DNA of 61,462 nt from Candidatus Abzuiibacterium crystallinum (GCA_002787155.1 PCVY01000047.1:1-61462), one strand, 5' to 3'; positions 36,404-46,649 are shown, counted from the stretch's first letter. Translations and numbers: made by a program. Notes: generated by a model not told the origin, from the sequence alone.

Positions 36404-38311
36404 ATGATTAAAAAGATTTGTTATACCTTACTCTTTATTATTTCCGCGCTGACACTGCCACCGGCTGGATGGGCGGCTAATGTCCAGATTTCAGCATCTG
36501 TCGATAAGCAAACAGCTTACCTCAACGAAGAAGTTTATTTAAGCATTCGCATTAATGGTGGAAAGGGAAATATTGCAGCACCTCAAATTCCTCATTTGAA
36601 TGCGTTTGACGCATTTTACTCGGGCAGAGCTTCCCAATATTCATTCATTAACGGGCAAAGTCAGTCAACGACTGAGTTTAACTATGTTTTGATTCCAAAA
36701 GCGAGCGGCGTTTTTTCAGTCGGCCCCATTGAAGTGCAAATAGAAGGCCAAGTGTACCGAACCCAACCAATTCAAATTGAAGTGTTAGGGCAGGCAACCC
36801 CGGCTAGTGCACAGCCTCAACCGGCTCCGGCTTATGTGCTGCCCAACGTTCCTTCGAGCGCGCCGCCGGCAGCAGTCCAGCCGATATCTGCGCCGACCCC
36901 GTCAAGTGAATATGACCCTAATATTTTTGTTCGCGTACAAGCAAGTAAAAGGCAGCTGTATTCCAACGAACAAATGGTGTTAACTTACTCATTATTAACC
37001 AGGTATGACACGCGCTATGAAGGTTTTTCAGAAGAACCTCAAACCAGCGGTTTTTGGGTTGAGGAATTTCCGATGGAACGGGAGATTGAAAAGCGCAATG
37101 AAATTGTCAATGGTAAGAAATACTTAAGAGCTGATGTTAAGAAGGTCGCTTTATTTCCGACAGCGCCCGGTGAGTACGTGATCAAACCGGGGGCATTGAA
37201 GGCGAGTGTTCAAATTGATCAACGGCCCAATAGTTTTCTGGATGAGTTTTTTAGTGATAGTTTTTTTAGCAATGCCGGTTTGTTCGCAAGGCGTGTTGAT
37301 AAAATCTTGACTGCGGATCCAATCACGATAACCGTTAAACCGCTGCCCGAAAAAGGAAAACCAGAGAGTTTTTCGGGCGCAGTGGGGCAATTCAAAATTT
37401 CTTCTTCAATTGACAAGCGCGCAGTCAAACAAAACGAACCGGTTGCGCTGACGGTCATTATTGAGGGTGAAGGCAATATTGAAACGCTGACTCATCCCGC
37501 CATACCGGTTTTAGATGATGTGAAAGTTTACGATTCAGACGCCAAGAGTGAATTCTACAGGGTAAAGGATTTAATTGCCGGTAAGAAGACTTTTGAAATT
37601 ATTTTGATACCTAAATCAGCTGGGACGCTTAAAATTCCCGCGCTTCCATTTAGTTACTTTAATCCGCAGGCCGAGCAATATGTCACACTTTCAACGCCGG
37701 AATATGTTATTCAAGTCGAAAAATCTGCTGAAGCACCTGTGATACCGGTAAGTGCGGCGGCGGGCCTTCCCGCAACACCCCAAAAAGATGTGGAGCTGCT
37801 GGGGCGCGATATCCGCTATATTCATGAGCGGTTGAATTTACCGTCTCACCAAACAAAGTCACCTATGTTTTTCCTGGGGGCCATGGCGATTGGACTAAGC
37901 GGTATTTTTGCATTTCTACTTTGGCGGACACGTGAAGTTGAGGCGTGGGATGTTAGGCGATCAGTGATGCGCCAGCGGTATGCCAAGCGAACGGCTTATA
38001 AATCGCTCCATCAATTAAAGCGTCTCATGAAGAAAAAAACCAGCGAAGAACATCATCAGTTTTTTGATGAAGCTGAACGGCTGATGAATCAATATTTGGC
38101 TGATCAATTGAACTTGTCACCGCATGGTTTAACCTTACCCGTGATTGAAGAGCAATTGATTCATCGTCAGGTGCCTGGTGATATGATTAAGTCCATTGAG
38201 AATTTCTACGAGACGTGCGGATTTATCCGGTATGCCAAGTCCGAAGCTTTTATGGCGAGCGCACAAGAGATGATGGGTCAAATAGAACGGATCTTGAAGG
38301 AGAAAATATGA
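36404..38311 (+). CDS. batD: BatD-like protein (oxygen tolerance family)
   Basis: BatD proteins belong to the Bacteroides aerotolerance (Bat) set and are membrane-anchored periplasmic proteins of unclear molecular function. The 635 residues show a signal peptide (1-24), Ig-like beta domains with the family pattern of a VQISASVDKQTAYLNE start and YVLIPKASGVFSVGP near 95-110, and a Pro-rich linker (about 130-175). A membrane segment follows near 485-505, then a cytoplasmic helical tail. Normally batA, batB and a MoxR ATPase accompany it; here only a BatE-like gene follows. Confidence 0.85.
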   Translation: MIKKICYTLLFIISALTLPPAGWAANVQISASVDKQTAYLNEEVYLSIRINGGKGNIAAPQIPHLNAFDAFYSGRASQYSFINGQSQSTTEFNYVLIPKASGVFSVGPIEVQIEGQVYRTQPIQIEVLGQATPASAQPQPAPAYVLPNVPSSAPPAAVQPISAPTPSSEYDPNIFVRVQASKRQLYSNEQMVLTYSLLTRYDTRYEGFSEEPQTSGFWVEEFPMEREIEKRNEIVNGKKYLRADVKKVALFPTAPGEYVIKPGALKASVQIDQRPNSFLDEFFSDSFFSNAGLFARRVDKILTADPITITVKPLPEKGKPESFSGAVGQFKISSSIDKRAVKQNEPVALTVIIEGEGNIETLTHPAIPVLDDVKVYDSDAKSEFYRVKDLIAGKKTFEIILIPKSAGTLKIPALPFSYFNPQAEQYVTLSTPEYVIQVEKSAEAPVIPVSAAAGLPATPQKDVELLGRDIRYIHERLNLPSHQTKSPMFFLGAMAIGLSGIFAFLLWRTREVEAWDVRRSVMRQRYAKRTAYKSLHQLKRLMKKKTSEEHHQFFDEAERLMNQYLADQLNLSPHGLTLPVIEEQLIHRQVPGDMIKSIENFYETCGFIRYAKSEAFMASAQEMMGQIERILKEKI

Positions 38312-39054
38312 GACTTAAGCTGGCTATGTTGACAGCACTTCTCTTGGCTTGTTCATCGGTGTGGGCTGATGAGGCAGTCGTGAGCACGTTTCAATCTGCG
38401 AATGAGGCTTATCGACATGCTCAATTTGAAGAAGCGTTCAAAAAATACGAACAAGCAGCGCAAAAAATTAATGATGCGAATGTGTACTACAATATGGGTA
38501 ATGCGGCATTTAAGATGAATAAAGTAGGGCTGGCTATCTTGAATTATGAACGTGCCCGGCAGCTGAACCCGCGCAATCGGGACATTTTGGAAAATCTCCA
38601 ATACGTACAAAGCGGTCTGGAATACAAAGTCGAAGATAAAAGAAGTTGGTTTGTCAGATGGAATGATCAATTGCTTTCTTGGGTAAAATTGCGGGAATTT
38701 GGTTATGCGCTCTTAGTCGTATATATTCTCTTGTTGGGACGCGGATGTTTAGGGCTCATTTTAAAGAAGCAATTAACGTTCAAAAGTTTTGATCGATTTT
38801 TAATTATTTGTTTGATTCTGATAGCGATTGGAATGGGCTTAAAATATTTCAACCAACAAATTCGCCAAGATGGCGTGGTGATCGAGCCTAATGTGAAAGT
38901 ACATTTTGGGCCGTCTGACGATGATCGGGTTGCCTTTCGGTTAAATGAGGGAATGCAGGTAGATGTGATCGATAAAAGTAATGATTGGTATCGGATTTCA
39001 CTCGTGAACGGCGAAATCGGATGGGTTCATAGGAAAGGGCTTGGATTGGTATGA
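38308..39054 (+). CDS. BatE-like TPR/SH3 membrane protein
   Basis: The 248-residue protein has a signal peptide or lipoprotein-like N-terminus ([10 protein letters not shown]) and TPR repeats (about 25-100) with the [12 protein letters not shown] segment. Two membrane segments follow (about 125-145 and 160-180), then a C-terminal SH3-like domain ending [11 protein letters not shown]. This layout matches BatE-type proteins. GGAG precedes the ATG at 38308, which overlaps the batD stop; a longer frame from 38215 inside batD is not credible. The stop overlaps trpB. Confidence 0.82.
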   Translation: MRLKLAMLTALLLACSSVWADEAVVSTFQSANEAYRHAQFEEAFKKYEQAAQKINDANVYYNMGNAAFKMNKVGLAILNYERARQLNPRNRDILENLQYVQSGLEYKVEDKRSWFVRWNDQLLSWVKLREFGYALLVVYILLLGRGCLGLILKKQLTFKSFDRFLIICLILIAIGMGLKYFNQQIRQDGVVIEPNVKVHFGPSDDDRVAFRLNEGMQVDVIDKSNDWYRISLVNGEIGWVHRKGLGLV

Positions 39055-40235
39055 CCAATTATCATTTTCCTGATCAACATGGATTGTTTGATCAATATGG
39101 CGGACGTTTTGTGCCTGAAACACTTGTGTACGCGCTCGATCAACTCACCAAAGCTTATCGAATCATTAAAAAGGATCGAAGCTTTCAAAGAGAGTTAGCG
39201 ATATTGTTACGCGATTATGCAGGCCGCCCGACCCCTTTGTACCATGCAAAGCGGTTGAGTCAAAAGGTGGGTGGGGCGCAAATCTATTTTAAAAGAGAAG
39301 ATCTGTGTCATACCGGTGCACATAAAATCAATAACGCAGTTGGGCAGGGTCTTTTAACAGTTCGGCTGGGCAAAAAAAGAATTGTAGCGGAGACTGGCGC
39401 GGGTCAGCACGGCGTCGCAGCAGCGACGGCGGCTCGGTTGTTTGGCTTGTCTTGCGATGTTTACATGGGTGCCGAAGATGTGAAGCGCCAAGCGCTTAAT
39501 GTTTATAAGATGAAATTGCTGGGCGCTTCCGTCATTCCGGTTCATTCCGGCTCCCGGACATTGAAAGATGCGACGAACGAAGCCATCCGGGATTGGGTCA
39601 CGCATGTAGATGATACGCACTATATGATCGGATCAGTGGTAGGACCGCATCCATATCCGGCATTGGTCAGAGATTTTCAAAGTGTAATCGGCAAGGAATT
39701 AAAAATCCAAATGAAAAAACAACTCAAGAAATTACCCAAAGCCCTGATTGCTTGTGTGGGCGGCGGCAGCAACGCCATGGGGTTCTTCTATCCGCTCTTA
39801 AGTGCGAAAATAAAAATGTACGGGGTTGAAGCGGCCGGACAGGGTATTCAAACCAAATATCATGCAGCCACACTGGGCAAGGGTTCGGTTGGTATCTTGC
39901 ACGGGATGCGCAGCTACTTACTTCAAAATAAAGAAGGACAGGTTTTGGAAGCTCACTCAATTTCAGCCGGACTGGATTATCCATCTGTTGGCCCCGAACA
40001 CGCGCTTTTAAAAGATTTAAAGCGGGTCACTTATACGTCTGTTACTGATCAAGAAGCGGTTAGGGCATTTCACGAATTAACCCGCACCGAAGGGATTATG
40101 CCGGCTTTAGAAACGGCACATGCCGTTGCTTTTGCGATGAAACTTGTGAAACGAATGAACCGAAAAGACAGTGTGGTTATTTGTCTGTCCGGACGCGGCG
40201 ATAAAGACATTGATACCATCAGGAAATTTTCATGA
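39051..40235 (+). CDS. trpB: Tryptophan synthase beta subunit
   Basis: TrpB condenses indole with L-serine to make tryptophan using pyridoxal phosphate. The 394 residues show the N-terminal FGGRF-like [10 protein letters not shown] segment, the PLP lysine Lys92 in [19 protein letters not shown], and the phosphate-binding loop [10 protein letters not shown]. Length matches TrpB1, the form that pairs with TrpA. The start overlaps batE (ATGA) and the stop overlaps trpA, so it is translated as part of the bat transcript. The other tryptophan genes are absent from the window. Confidence 0.96.
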   Translation: MTNYHFPDQHGLFDQYGGRFVPETLVYALDQLTKAYRIIKKDRSFQRELAILLRDYAGRPTPLYHAKRLSQKVGGAQIYFKREDLCHTGAHKINNAVGQGLLTVRLGKKRIVAETGAGQHGVAAATAARLFGLSCDVYMGAEDVKRQALNVYKMKLLGASVIPVHSGSRTLKDATNEAIRDWVTHVDDTHYMIGSVVGPHPYPALVRDFQSVIGKELKIQMKKQLKKLPKALIACVGGGSNAMGFFYPLLSAKIKMYGVEAAGQGIQTKYHAATLGKGSVGILHGMRSYLLQNKEGQVLEAHSISAGLDYPSVGPEHALLKDLKRVTYTSVTDQEAVRAFHELTRTEGIMPALETAHAVAFAMKLVKRMNRKDSVVICLSGRGDKDIDTIRKFS

Positions 40236-41026
40236 ATGCGCTAGAAAAGAAAATTATGCAGCAGCACAAGCAAAAGAAAAAAATTGTTTGCGCTTTTTTG
40301 ACCTTGGGATATCCCACACTTCAAGCAACCGAAAAACTGATCATTGAATTTGACAAACTGGGAGTTGATGTGATTGAAGTGGGATTTCCCTTTTCGGATC
40401 CGCTGGCGGACGGTCCCACCATTCAAGCGTCATCTGATTACGCATTGGCACGGCACGTCAAGTTTCAGGATGCCGTCCGGCTCGGGAAGCGATTACGGCA
40501 GAAAAAATGCCAAATACCGCTTATCTTCTTCTCTTATTTCAATCCCATTCATCATCACGGCGTTCTTCCGACAGCCCGCTTGCTCAAACAGGCCGGTTTT
40601 GACGGTGTGATTATTCCTGATTTACCGCCTGATGAGAGCAAGATGTATGAAAAAATATTTCGAAAACAAAAAATGTCGTTGGTTTACCTTATTGCACCGA
40701 CGACAACGCCGCTGCGAAGCCGTTGGATTGCGCAAAAATCAAAACCATTCATTTATTATGTGTCTTTGCGAGGTGTGACGGGGGCACGAAAGCAATTAGA
40801 CAGTCGTTTGGCGGAACAAGTTCGCTCGTTGAAACGTTTAACCCGAAAGCCGGTTTTGGTTGGTTTTGGCATTTCGACAGAGGCGCATGTTAAGCAAGTG
40901 AGCCGATTTGCGGACGGCATCATTGTTGGGAGTGCGATTATTAAACATTTAAGTAAGGGGCAGAATCGCTTAAAGCGTACCGTCTTATTTATGAAACGTC
41001 TTCTCAAAGCGGCTCGTACGTCATGA
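40232..41026 (+). CDS. trpA: Tryptophan synthase alpha subunit
   Basis: TrpA cleaves indole-3-glycerol phosphate to indole, which is channelled to TrpB. The 264-residue TIM barrel contains the catalytic Glu in [16 protein letters not shown] (about 48-63), PDLPPDES near 130, the [12 protein letters not shown] loop, and the phosphate-binding GFGIST and GIIVGSAII segments. Length is normal. Both ends overlap neighbours (trpB and ruvX) by ATGA. Confidence 0.96.
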   Translation: MNALEKKIMQQHKQKKKIVCAFLTLGYPTLQATEKLIIEFDKLGVDVIEVGFPFSDPLADGPTIQASSDYALARHVKFQDAVRLGKRLRQKKCQIPLIFFSYFNPIHHHGVLPTARLLKQAGFDGVIIPDLPPDESKMYEKIFRKQKMSLVYLIAPTTTPLRSRWIAQKSKPFIYYVSLRGVTGARKQLDSRLAEQVRSLKRLTRKPVLVGFGISTEAHVKQVSRFADGIIVGSAIIKHLSKGQNRLKRTVLFMKRLLKAARTS

Positions 41027-41457
41027 CGTGTTTGGGTGTTGATTACGGCGAACGCCGTATCGGTTTCGCGGTTTCTGATGAATTGGGAATGACGGCGGAT
41101 CCGCTGATGACCTTATCCTATCGGGAGGCGGCGGAAGTTTGGAAAAAAATGACGGAACTGCTTCGAGAATTAAATATTGACATGATTGTGGTAGGTATTC
41201 CGAAACGGACCAGCGGTGAAGAGGGGCCGGAGGCAAAGAAAGTTCGTGCGTTTATTGAAGAATTAAAGCACCATATTCAATGCGCTGTTGAAACATGGGA
41301 TGAGCGATTTTCATCACGCGAAGCTGATCGACTCTTACAAGAGCTTGAGATATCACCCGCGCGTAAAAGACAGAAACGGGACGCAATAGCGGCTAAGATT
41401 ATGCTGCAAAACTATCTTGATTTTAAACGAATCCAAGGTCAATCATGTACCAACTGA
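41023..41457 (+). CDS. ruvX: Putative pre-16S rRNA nuclease / Holliday junction resolvase-like YqgF
   Basis: YqgF/RuvX is an RNase H-fold protein involved in 16S rRNA 5'-end maturation and sometimes described as a resolvase. The 144 residues show the LGVDYGERRIGFAVSDE start with the first catalytic Asp6, the VVGIPKRTSGEEG segment near 57, the WDERFSSREAD motif near 90, and KRDAIAAKIMLQNYLD near the end. All usual acidic residues appear present. It overlaps the M16 peptidase start by 13 bases. Confidence 0.93.
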   Translation: MTCLGVDYGERRIGFAVSDELGMTADPLMTLSYREAAEVWKKMTELLRELNIDMIVVGIPKRTSGEEGPEAKKVRAFIEELKHHIQCAVETWDERFSSREADRLLQELEISPARKRQKRDAIAAKIMLQNYLDFKRIQGQSCTN

Positions 41458-42716
41458 CACAGCTGCCCAGCGGGATCAAAGTGGTGAGTGGTTTAATGCA
41501 GGGACGGCAATCCATCGGCATCGGCGTTTGGGCGAAGGTAGGAGCGCGTTTTGAGAATAAGAAAAACAGCGGCATTTCACATTGTTTAGAGCACATGCTT
41601 TTTAAGGGCACAAAACACCGATCAACCCGAAAAATTAAGGAAGATGTGGAAGGGGTGGGCGGTGTGATGAATGCTTTTACGAGCGAAGAGTCAACTTGCT
41701 ATTTTGTTAAAATCACAAACGAACATCAAGAGCAAGCGTTTGACGTTTTGGCTGACATGGTAAATCATGCCAGCTTAAAGGCCGCGGAATTTGCGCGTGA
41801 GAAAACCGTGATTCTAGAAGAAATTAAAATGTATCTTGATTTACCGTCACACCAAGTACATGAACTCATTAACGAGTTGATGTGGCCCGAACAACCGCTT
41901 GGCCGGCCGATTGCAGGCACTGAATCATCTGTGACAGGCATTCAGGCGCAGGATCTAAAACGGTACATGGGGCTTTATTACAAGCCGCAAAACTTAGTCG
42001 TGTCATTCTGCGGCCAATCTCCTCATGATGAAGTGTGCGATTGGGTAAAAGACAGGTTTCAGCATAAAGGTGCTTTTCGTGCCCAATCGTTTTTAAAAGC
42101 TGAGTCCAGTCAAAAAAAGCCGCGGTTTCATTTGCTCAATAAAAAGACGGAACAAATGCATTTTGTCATTGGGTTTCACGGACTCTATAAAAATCATCCC
42201 CACCGTTACCAGCTGGGTGTGCTGAATGTTATTTTGGGAGCCAATATGAGTTCCCGCTTGTTTGAGGAAGTGAGAGAAAAAAGAGGTCTGGCTTACGAAA
42301 TAAAATCTGGCTTGGCTTTTTTTGAAGATACCGGCGCCGTAGGTATTTCGGCCGGTGTCGAACCTAAGAAAGCGGCGCTTGCCACGCGTGTGATTATGCG
42401 CGAACTTAAGCGGCTCAAGCAGACTTTGGTTTCACGGGATGAATTACGGCGTGCCAAGGACTACTATATCGGTCAATTGCGGATGGGTTTGGAAGACACG
42501 TTAGATCATATGCTTTGGATTGGAGAGCGCTGTCTTTACCGCAATGAATTACCGGATCAAAATAAAATTATTCAGGAAATAGAAGCGGTGAGCGCTGACG
42601 ATGTTCAAATATTAGCAAAACGCCTTTTTCGAACGAAAGGTGTTAACCTGGCTTTAATTGGCCAGTTTGATAAATCGTTTGAGAAACAAATGCAGCAGGA
42701 GTGTGACTGTGACTAA
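41445..42716 (+). CDS. M16 family zinc peptidase (processing-peptidase-like)
   Basis: The 423-residue protein is a pitrilysin-family (M16B) peptidase related to mitochondrial processing peptidase. The inverted zinc motif HxxEH is at 46-50 (HCLEH), and the distal ligand is expected in the KTVILEEIKMY segment near 123-133. The C-terminal half holds the second M16 fold with SSRLFEEVREKRGLAY. The metal site looks complete, so an active protease is expected; bacterial substrates are poorly known. It runs into rpe with a short overlap. Confidence 0.93.
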   Translation: MYQLTQLPSGIKVVSGLMQGRQSIGIGVWAKVGARFENKKNSGISHCLEHMLFKGTKHRSTRKIKEDVEGVGGVMNAFTSEESTCYFVKITNEHQEQAFDVLADMVNHASLKAAEFAREKTVILEEIKMYLDLPSHQVHELINELMWPEQPLGRPIAGTESSVTGIQAQDLKRYMGLYYKPQNLVVSFCGQSPHDEVCDWVKDRFQHKGAFRAQSFLKAESSQKKPRFHLLNKKTEQMHFVIGFHGLYKNHPHRYQLGVLNVILGANMSSRLFEEVREKRGLAYEIKSGLAFFEDTGAVGISAGVEPKKAALATRVIMRELKRLKQTLVSRDELRRAKDYYIGQLRMGLEDTLDHMLWIGERCLYRNELPDQNKIIQEIEAVSADDVQILAKRLFRTKGVNLALIGQFDKSFEKQMQQECDCD

Positions 42717-43371
42717 ATGGCATCAGGCAGATCGAGTTTTGATTGCACCCAGTATTTTATCTGCCAATTTTTCAAAACTGGCTGCTGAAATCCAGGAAGT
42801 TGAGCAAGCAGGGTGTGATTTGATTCATGTGGATGTGATGGATGGGCATTTTGTTCCCAATCTGACGATTGGTCCGGTGGTGGTCAGCGCAGTCAGACAA
42901 AGCACAAAACTGCCTTTGGATGTTCACTTGATGATCGATGATCCTGGTCAATATGTTGAAGAATTTCGAAAAGCCGGAGCTGATTGGCTGACCATTCATG
43001 TTGAAATTAAAGGTGACGTGGCGGGCACCTTAAAAAAAATACGTCAGCTGGGCGCTAAACCGGGCATTTCACTTCGGCCGAAGACAAATTTAAGTGCCCT
43101 TAAACCTTATTTGTCACTGGTTGATTTGGTTTTGGTCATGACGGTAGAGCCTGGATTCGGCGGACAAGCTTTTATGCCGGACATGCTGGCTAAAGTTAAA
43201 GAATTAAAGAAGGGCTACAAAGGTCACATTTCAGTTGATGGTGGAATTGCGGCGGCTACCATTCGCCAAGCCAGGAAAGCAGGTGCAAACCTTTTCGTGG
43301 CAGGGAGCGCTATTTTTGGAGCAACTGACCGGAAAAAACAAATTGATGAATTGCGACGTCTGGCAGGGTGA
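42709..43371 (+). CDS. rpe: Ribulose-phosphate 3-epimerase
   Basis: Rpe interconverts ribulose-5-phosphate and xylulose-5-phosphate in the pentose phosphate pathway. The 220-residue TIM barrel starts with IAPSILSANF and contains HVDVMDGHFVPNLTIGP near 38-54 with the metal-binding His and Asp, DVHLMI, VMTVEPGFGGQ, and the late SVDGGI and VAGSAIFG motifs. I chose GTG at 42709, because AGGAG at 42697-42701 lies 7 bases upstream; the frame extends further up inside the peptidase gene. The length then matches the family. Confidence 0.95.
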   Translation: MTKWHQADRVLIAPSILSANFSKLAAEIQEVEQAGCDLIHVDVMDGHFVPNLTIGPVVVSAVRQSTKLPLDVHLMIDDPGQYVEEFRKAGADWLTIHVEIKGDVAGTLKKIRQLGAKPGISLRPKTNLSALKPYLSLVDLVLVMTVEPGFGGQAFMPDMLAKVKELKKGYKGHISVDGGIAAATIRQARKAGANLFVAGSAIFGATDRKKQIDELRRLAG

Positions 43372-43374
43372 TCG

Positions 43375-45156
43375 ATGGACGTTGCAAAAATTAGAAACTT
43401 CTCAATTATCGCCCATATTGACCACGGTAAGTCCACATTAGCCGATCGGTTTCTTTTGCTCACCAAAGCCATCTCTGAAAGAGAATTTCACGCCCAATTC
43501 CTGGATGATATGGATCTGGAGCGTGAGCGCGGCATTACAATCAAATCGCGTGCTGTGAGAATCAATTACAAAGGTTACCAGTTAAATTTTATTGACACGC
43601 CAGGTCATGTCGATTTTACTTACGAAGTCTCGAAGAGTTTAGCCGCATGTGAAGGCGTTATTTTGCTGGTGGATGCCGCACAGGGGATCGAAGCGCAGAC
43701 AATGACTAATTTGCATTTAGCCATGGAGCAAAACCTCACCATCATCCCTGTAATGACAAAAATTGATTTACCAAGCGCAGAGCCGGTAAAAGTCAAAAAT
43801 GAAATCTGCAGCGTCTTATTGATTGATGAGCATGAAATCTTAGCGTGCAGTGCTAAAAGCGGAGAAGGCGTTTCAGGCGTGTTGGATGCCATCATTGAAC
43901 GCATTCCTCAGCCTAAAGGAGATCCTGAAAATCCGCTTCAAGCACTTGTGTTCGACTCAAAATATGATACTTATCGCGGCGTGGTTACGTATTTCAGGGT
44001 GATTGATGGGAAAATAGAATTAGGTAAACCTGTCAAGTTTATGCAGACAAATCAGACCTATCTGGTTGAAAGTCTTGGCGTTTTTACGCCGCACGAAAAA
44101 CCCATTGATCGCCTGGGACCGGGAGAAGTCGGATTTTTTTCAGGCAATATTAAAGAAGTATCCCATGTGCAAGTCGGTGATACGATTACCACCCCGGAAC
44201 GCCCGTGCCAAAAACCACTGCCAGGCTACAAAGAAGTAAAGCCCATGGTGTTTTGCGGCTTATATCCTGTCAACGCTAAAGATTTTATTACACTCAGAGA
44301 AGCGCTTGAGAAATTGAAACTGAACGACTCTTCTTTTTCGTTTGAACCCGAAACTTCTTCCTCGCTTGGGCTGGGATTTAGGAGCGGATTTTTAGGTTTG
44401 CTGCACATGGATATTATTCGAGAACGATTGGAGCGTGAATTTAATTTAGATTTGCTTGTAACGGCCCCTAACGTGGTTTGCCGAATCGTAAAAACCAATC
44501 ACGAAGTTTTGTTTTTAGATAACCCGACTAAAATGCCGCCAATGCAAAATATAGAAGTGATTGAAGAGCCTTACATCAAAGCTCATATTGTGATTCCAGG
44601 CAGTTCGCTGGGTGCTGTTATGCAGCTTTGTCAGGAAAGACGCGGACAGTATTTAAGCACCGAATATATCGATCCAACGCGGGCTATTTTGGTTTACGAT
44701 CTGCCTTTTTCAGAGGTGTTGGTCGATTTTTACGATAAAATTAAATCGATTACCAGCGGCTATGGTTCCTTAAATTATGAATTTATCGGTTATCAACCTT
44801 CCGACATCATTAAAATGGATATTTTGATTAATGGCGATCCGGTCGATTCATTATCCATCATCACACACCGTGACAAATCCTATTACAAAGGCAAAGCCGT
44901 AGCGGAGAAATTAAAGGAAGTGGTACCGCGTCAATTGTTTGAAGTTGTCATTCAGGCTGCGATTGGGTCAAAGATTATTGCAAAATCTGTTGTGAAACCG
45001 CTTGGGAAAAATGTGACAGCTAAATGTTATGGGGGTGATATTACCCGCAAGCGAAAGTTATGGGAGAAGCAGAAAGAGGGAAAGAAAAAAATGAAACGAA
45101 TCGGCAAGATTGATTTGCCTCAAGAGGCTTTTATGTCCATTTTAAAACTCGACTAA
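43375..45156 (+). CDS. lepA: Elongation factor 4 (LepA)
   Basis: LepA is a ribosome-associated GTPase with roles in back-translocation under stress and in ribosome assembly. The 593 residues show G1 AHIDHGKST near 13-21, G2/RGIT near 46, G3 DTPGH near 70, G4 TKID near 124, and the LepA-specific C-terminal domain with HRDKSYYKGK and the AKCYGGDITRKRKLWEKQK motif. It starts 3 bases after rpe and precedes lepB, a common lepA-lepB pairing. Confidence 0.97.
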   Translation: MDVAKIRNFSIIAHIDHGKSTLADRFLLLTKAISEREFHAQFLDDMDLERERGITIKSRAVRINYKGYQLNFIDTPGHVDFTYEVSKSLAACEGVILLVDAAQGIEAQTMTNLHLAMEQNLTIIPVMTKIDLPSAEPVKVKNEICSVLLIDEHEILACSAKSGEGVSGVLDAIIERIPQPKGDPENPLQALVFDSKYDTYRGVVTYFRVIDGKIELGKPVKFMQTNQTYLVESLGVFTPHEKPIDRLGPGEVGFFSGNIKEVSHVQVGDTITTPERPCQKPLPGYKEVKPMVFCGLYPVNAKDFITLREALEKLKLNDSSFSFEPETSSSLGLGFRSGFLGLLHMDIIRERLEREFNLDLLVTAPNVVCRIVKTNHEVLFLDNPTKMPPMQNIEVIEEPYIKAHIVIPGSSLGAVMQLCQERRGQYLSTEYIDPTRAILVYDLPFSEVLVDFYDKIKSITSGYGSLNYEFIGYQPSDIIKMDILINGDPVDSLSIITHRDKSYYKGKAVAEKLKEVVPRQLFEVVIQAAIGSKIIAKSVVKPLGKNVTAKCYGGDITRKRKLWEKQKEGKKKMKRIGKIDLPQEAFMSILKLD

Positions 45157-45163
45157 GGATTTT

Positions 45164-45802
45164 ATGACTATCTATATTCCCGTCATTATTATTGCCATTC
45201 TAATTATTTATCGGCGCACCATTTGGAACGATCTTGTTTTTTTAAAACAAGATCCAAAAGCGTGGACTTTTCACAAGTGGAAAGAGTGGGGCGAACCATT
45301 TGTTGTTGCCGTCATTCTAGCGGTTATTATCCGCACTTTTATCATCGGTCCCTACAAAATCCCAACCGGATCAATGCGGCCGACTTTAATCGAAGGCGAC
45401 CGCATTTTTGTCGAAAAAGTAACATATCGTTTTCATGATATGAAGCGGGGCGATGTCATCGTATTTAAATACCCGCTTGATTCCAAGAAAGATTTTGTTA
45501 AGCGCTTGATTGCATTTGGCGGTGAAGAAGCAAAGATTAAGGACGGACAAGTTTATATCAATGATGTTCTGATAGATAGCAACGAAAGTATCCAGAAAAA
45601 TTATTACTACAATCGCAATGACTGGCAATATGGCAAAGAGGGGATGGCTATCCGAGTGCCGGATGACTCGCTCTTTGTCCTCGGTGATAACAGTGCTCAT
45701 TCGAGCGACAGTCGCAACTGGGGATTTGTGAAGAAACGAGACGTGATTGGAAGAGCGGTTGTCATTTGGTGGCCGCCGAACAGAATCGGAAAAATTCACT
45801 AA
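45164..45802 (+). CDS. lepB: Signal peptidase I
   Basis: The enzyme removes signal peptides from exported proteins at the outer face of the inner membrane. The 212-residue protein has an N-terminal membrane segment, a second one (about 46-63), the catalytic Ser70 in PTGSMRPTL and the general-base Lys113 in FVKRLIAFGG. The conserved GDNSAHSSDSRNWG box lies near 177-190. It starts 7 bases after lepA and is the last gene of this run. Confidence 0.95.
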   Translation: MTIYIPVIIIAILIIYRRTIWNDLVFLKQDPKAWTFHKWKEWGEPFVVAVILAVIIRTFIIGPYKIPTGSMRPTLIEGDRIFVEKVTYRFHDMKRGDVIVFKYPLDSKKDFVKRLIAFGGEEAKIKDGQVYINDVLIDSNESIQKNYYYNRNDWQYGKEGMAIRVPDDSLFVLGDNSAHSSDSRNWGFVKKRDVIGRAVVIWWPPNRIGKIH

Positions 45803-45868
45803 AAATATGAAGAAAAGTACTAAGTTTTTGATTGATTCTGCCGTTATAAACTTACACGGGAATTTTCT

Positions 45869-46489
45869 ATGTTACAACATGAACTGTTTAATGAAAGTCA
45901 AGCTGGTTTACAAGGCAAAAGAGTTACTTCATTCTTTTCAGAGAACAAACTGGTTATTGGCTTTGATAAGGTTATTCTGTTATCCATCGGCTGTCTGATT
46001 CTGTTTGTGCTTGTATACTCATTTGGTTTTGAGCGGGGGCGAAGAGCGGCAGAGCATCACTTTAAGGCTTTAACGGGTAACGTTGAGACCATTCCTTTAA
46101 TGAAGGCGCCACAGCCTACGGTAGCAACCCCAAGTGAAACTTTACCCATTCGCCAGGAAACATTAAGTGATGAAGCTGTTAATCAGCGCAGTGTTGACGC
46201 CATCCGGATGACGATCAAATCAACTGCGCCAGCCGAAATAACCCCCAATACGGGCAAGTACACCATTCAGGTTGCAACCATTTTAAGCCGTGAAAAAGCA
46301 GACAAAGAAATTGACCGGTTAAAACGTAAAGGTTTTGAAGCATTTGTTATTGAGCGGGGACGGTTCTTTGAGGTGTGCATTGGATCATATCCCTCACTCA
46401 CCCAAGCCAAATCTCTTCTGCGGCAATTCCACCACGAAGGCCCGTATTTCGATGCTTTTCTCAGACCAAATCCCAATTATATGGGCTAG
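45869..46489 (+). CDS. SPOR-domain membrane protein
   Basis: The 206-residue protein has a short cytoplasmic N-terminus, one membrane segment (about 33-52), a low-complexity linker, and a C-terminal SPOR domain (about 130-205) beginning KYTIQVATILSREKADKEI. SPOR domains bind denuded peptidoglycan at division septa, so a role in division or wall remodelling is likely. A second SPOR protein lies 1 kb downstream. A TATAAA at 45845-45850 may be the -10 of its own promoter. Confidence 0.82.
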   Translation: MLQHELFNESQAGLQGKRVTSFFSENKLVIGFDKVILLSIGCLILFVLVYSFGFERGRRAAEHHFKALTGNVETIPLMKAPQPTVATPSETLPIRQETLSDEAVNQRSVDAIRMTIKSTAPAEITPNTGKYTIQVATILSREKADKEIDRLKRKGFEAFVIERGRFFEVCIGSYPSLTQAKSLLRQFHHEGPYFDAFLRPNPNYMG

Positions 46490-46595
46490 GTTCTTTCCGT
46501 AAGTTATTTATTTTAAAATAGTTATGTCATTTTTGAGGGAAGATAAGAATTTACTGAAAGTCGTAATTTACCTAGCTAAAATTGATGTTAACCGC

Positions 46596-46601
46596 TATAA
46601 T
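46596..46601 (+). promoter_or_regulatory. Candidate -10 element for the small basic protein gene
   Basis: A perfect TATAAT lies 49 bases before the start codon in the 160-base gap after the SPOR gene. No good -35 is visible at 16-18 bases. The leader carries a near-perfect TAAGGAG ribosome binding site at 46638-46644, among the strongest in the window, suggesting high expression. Confidence 0.4.
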
Positions 46602-46649
46602 AACCACACTTTTTCGGATTGTAATGTTCATTAGTTCTAAGGAGTCATT

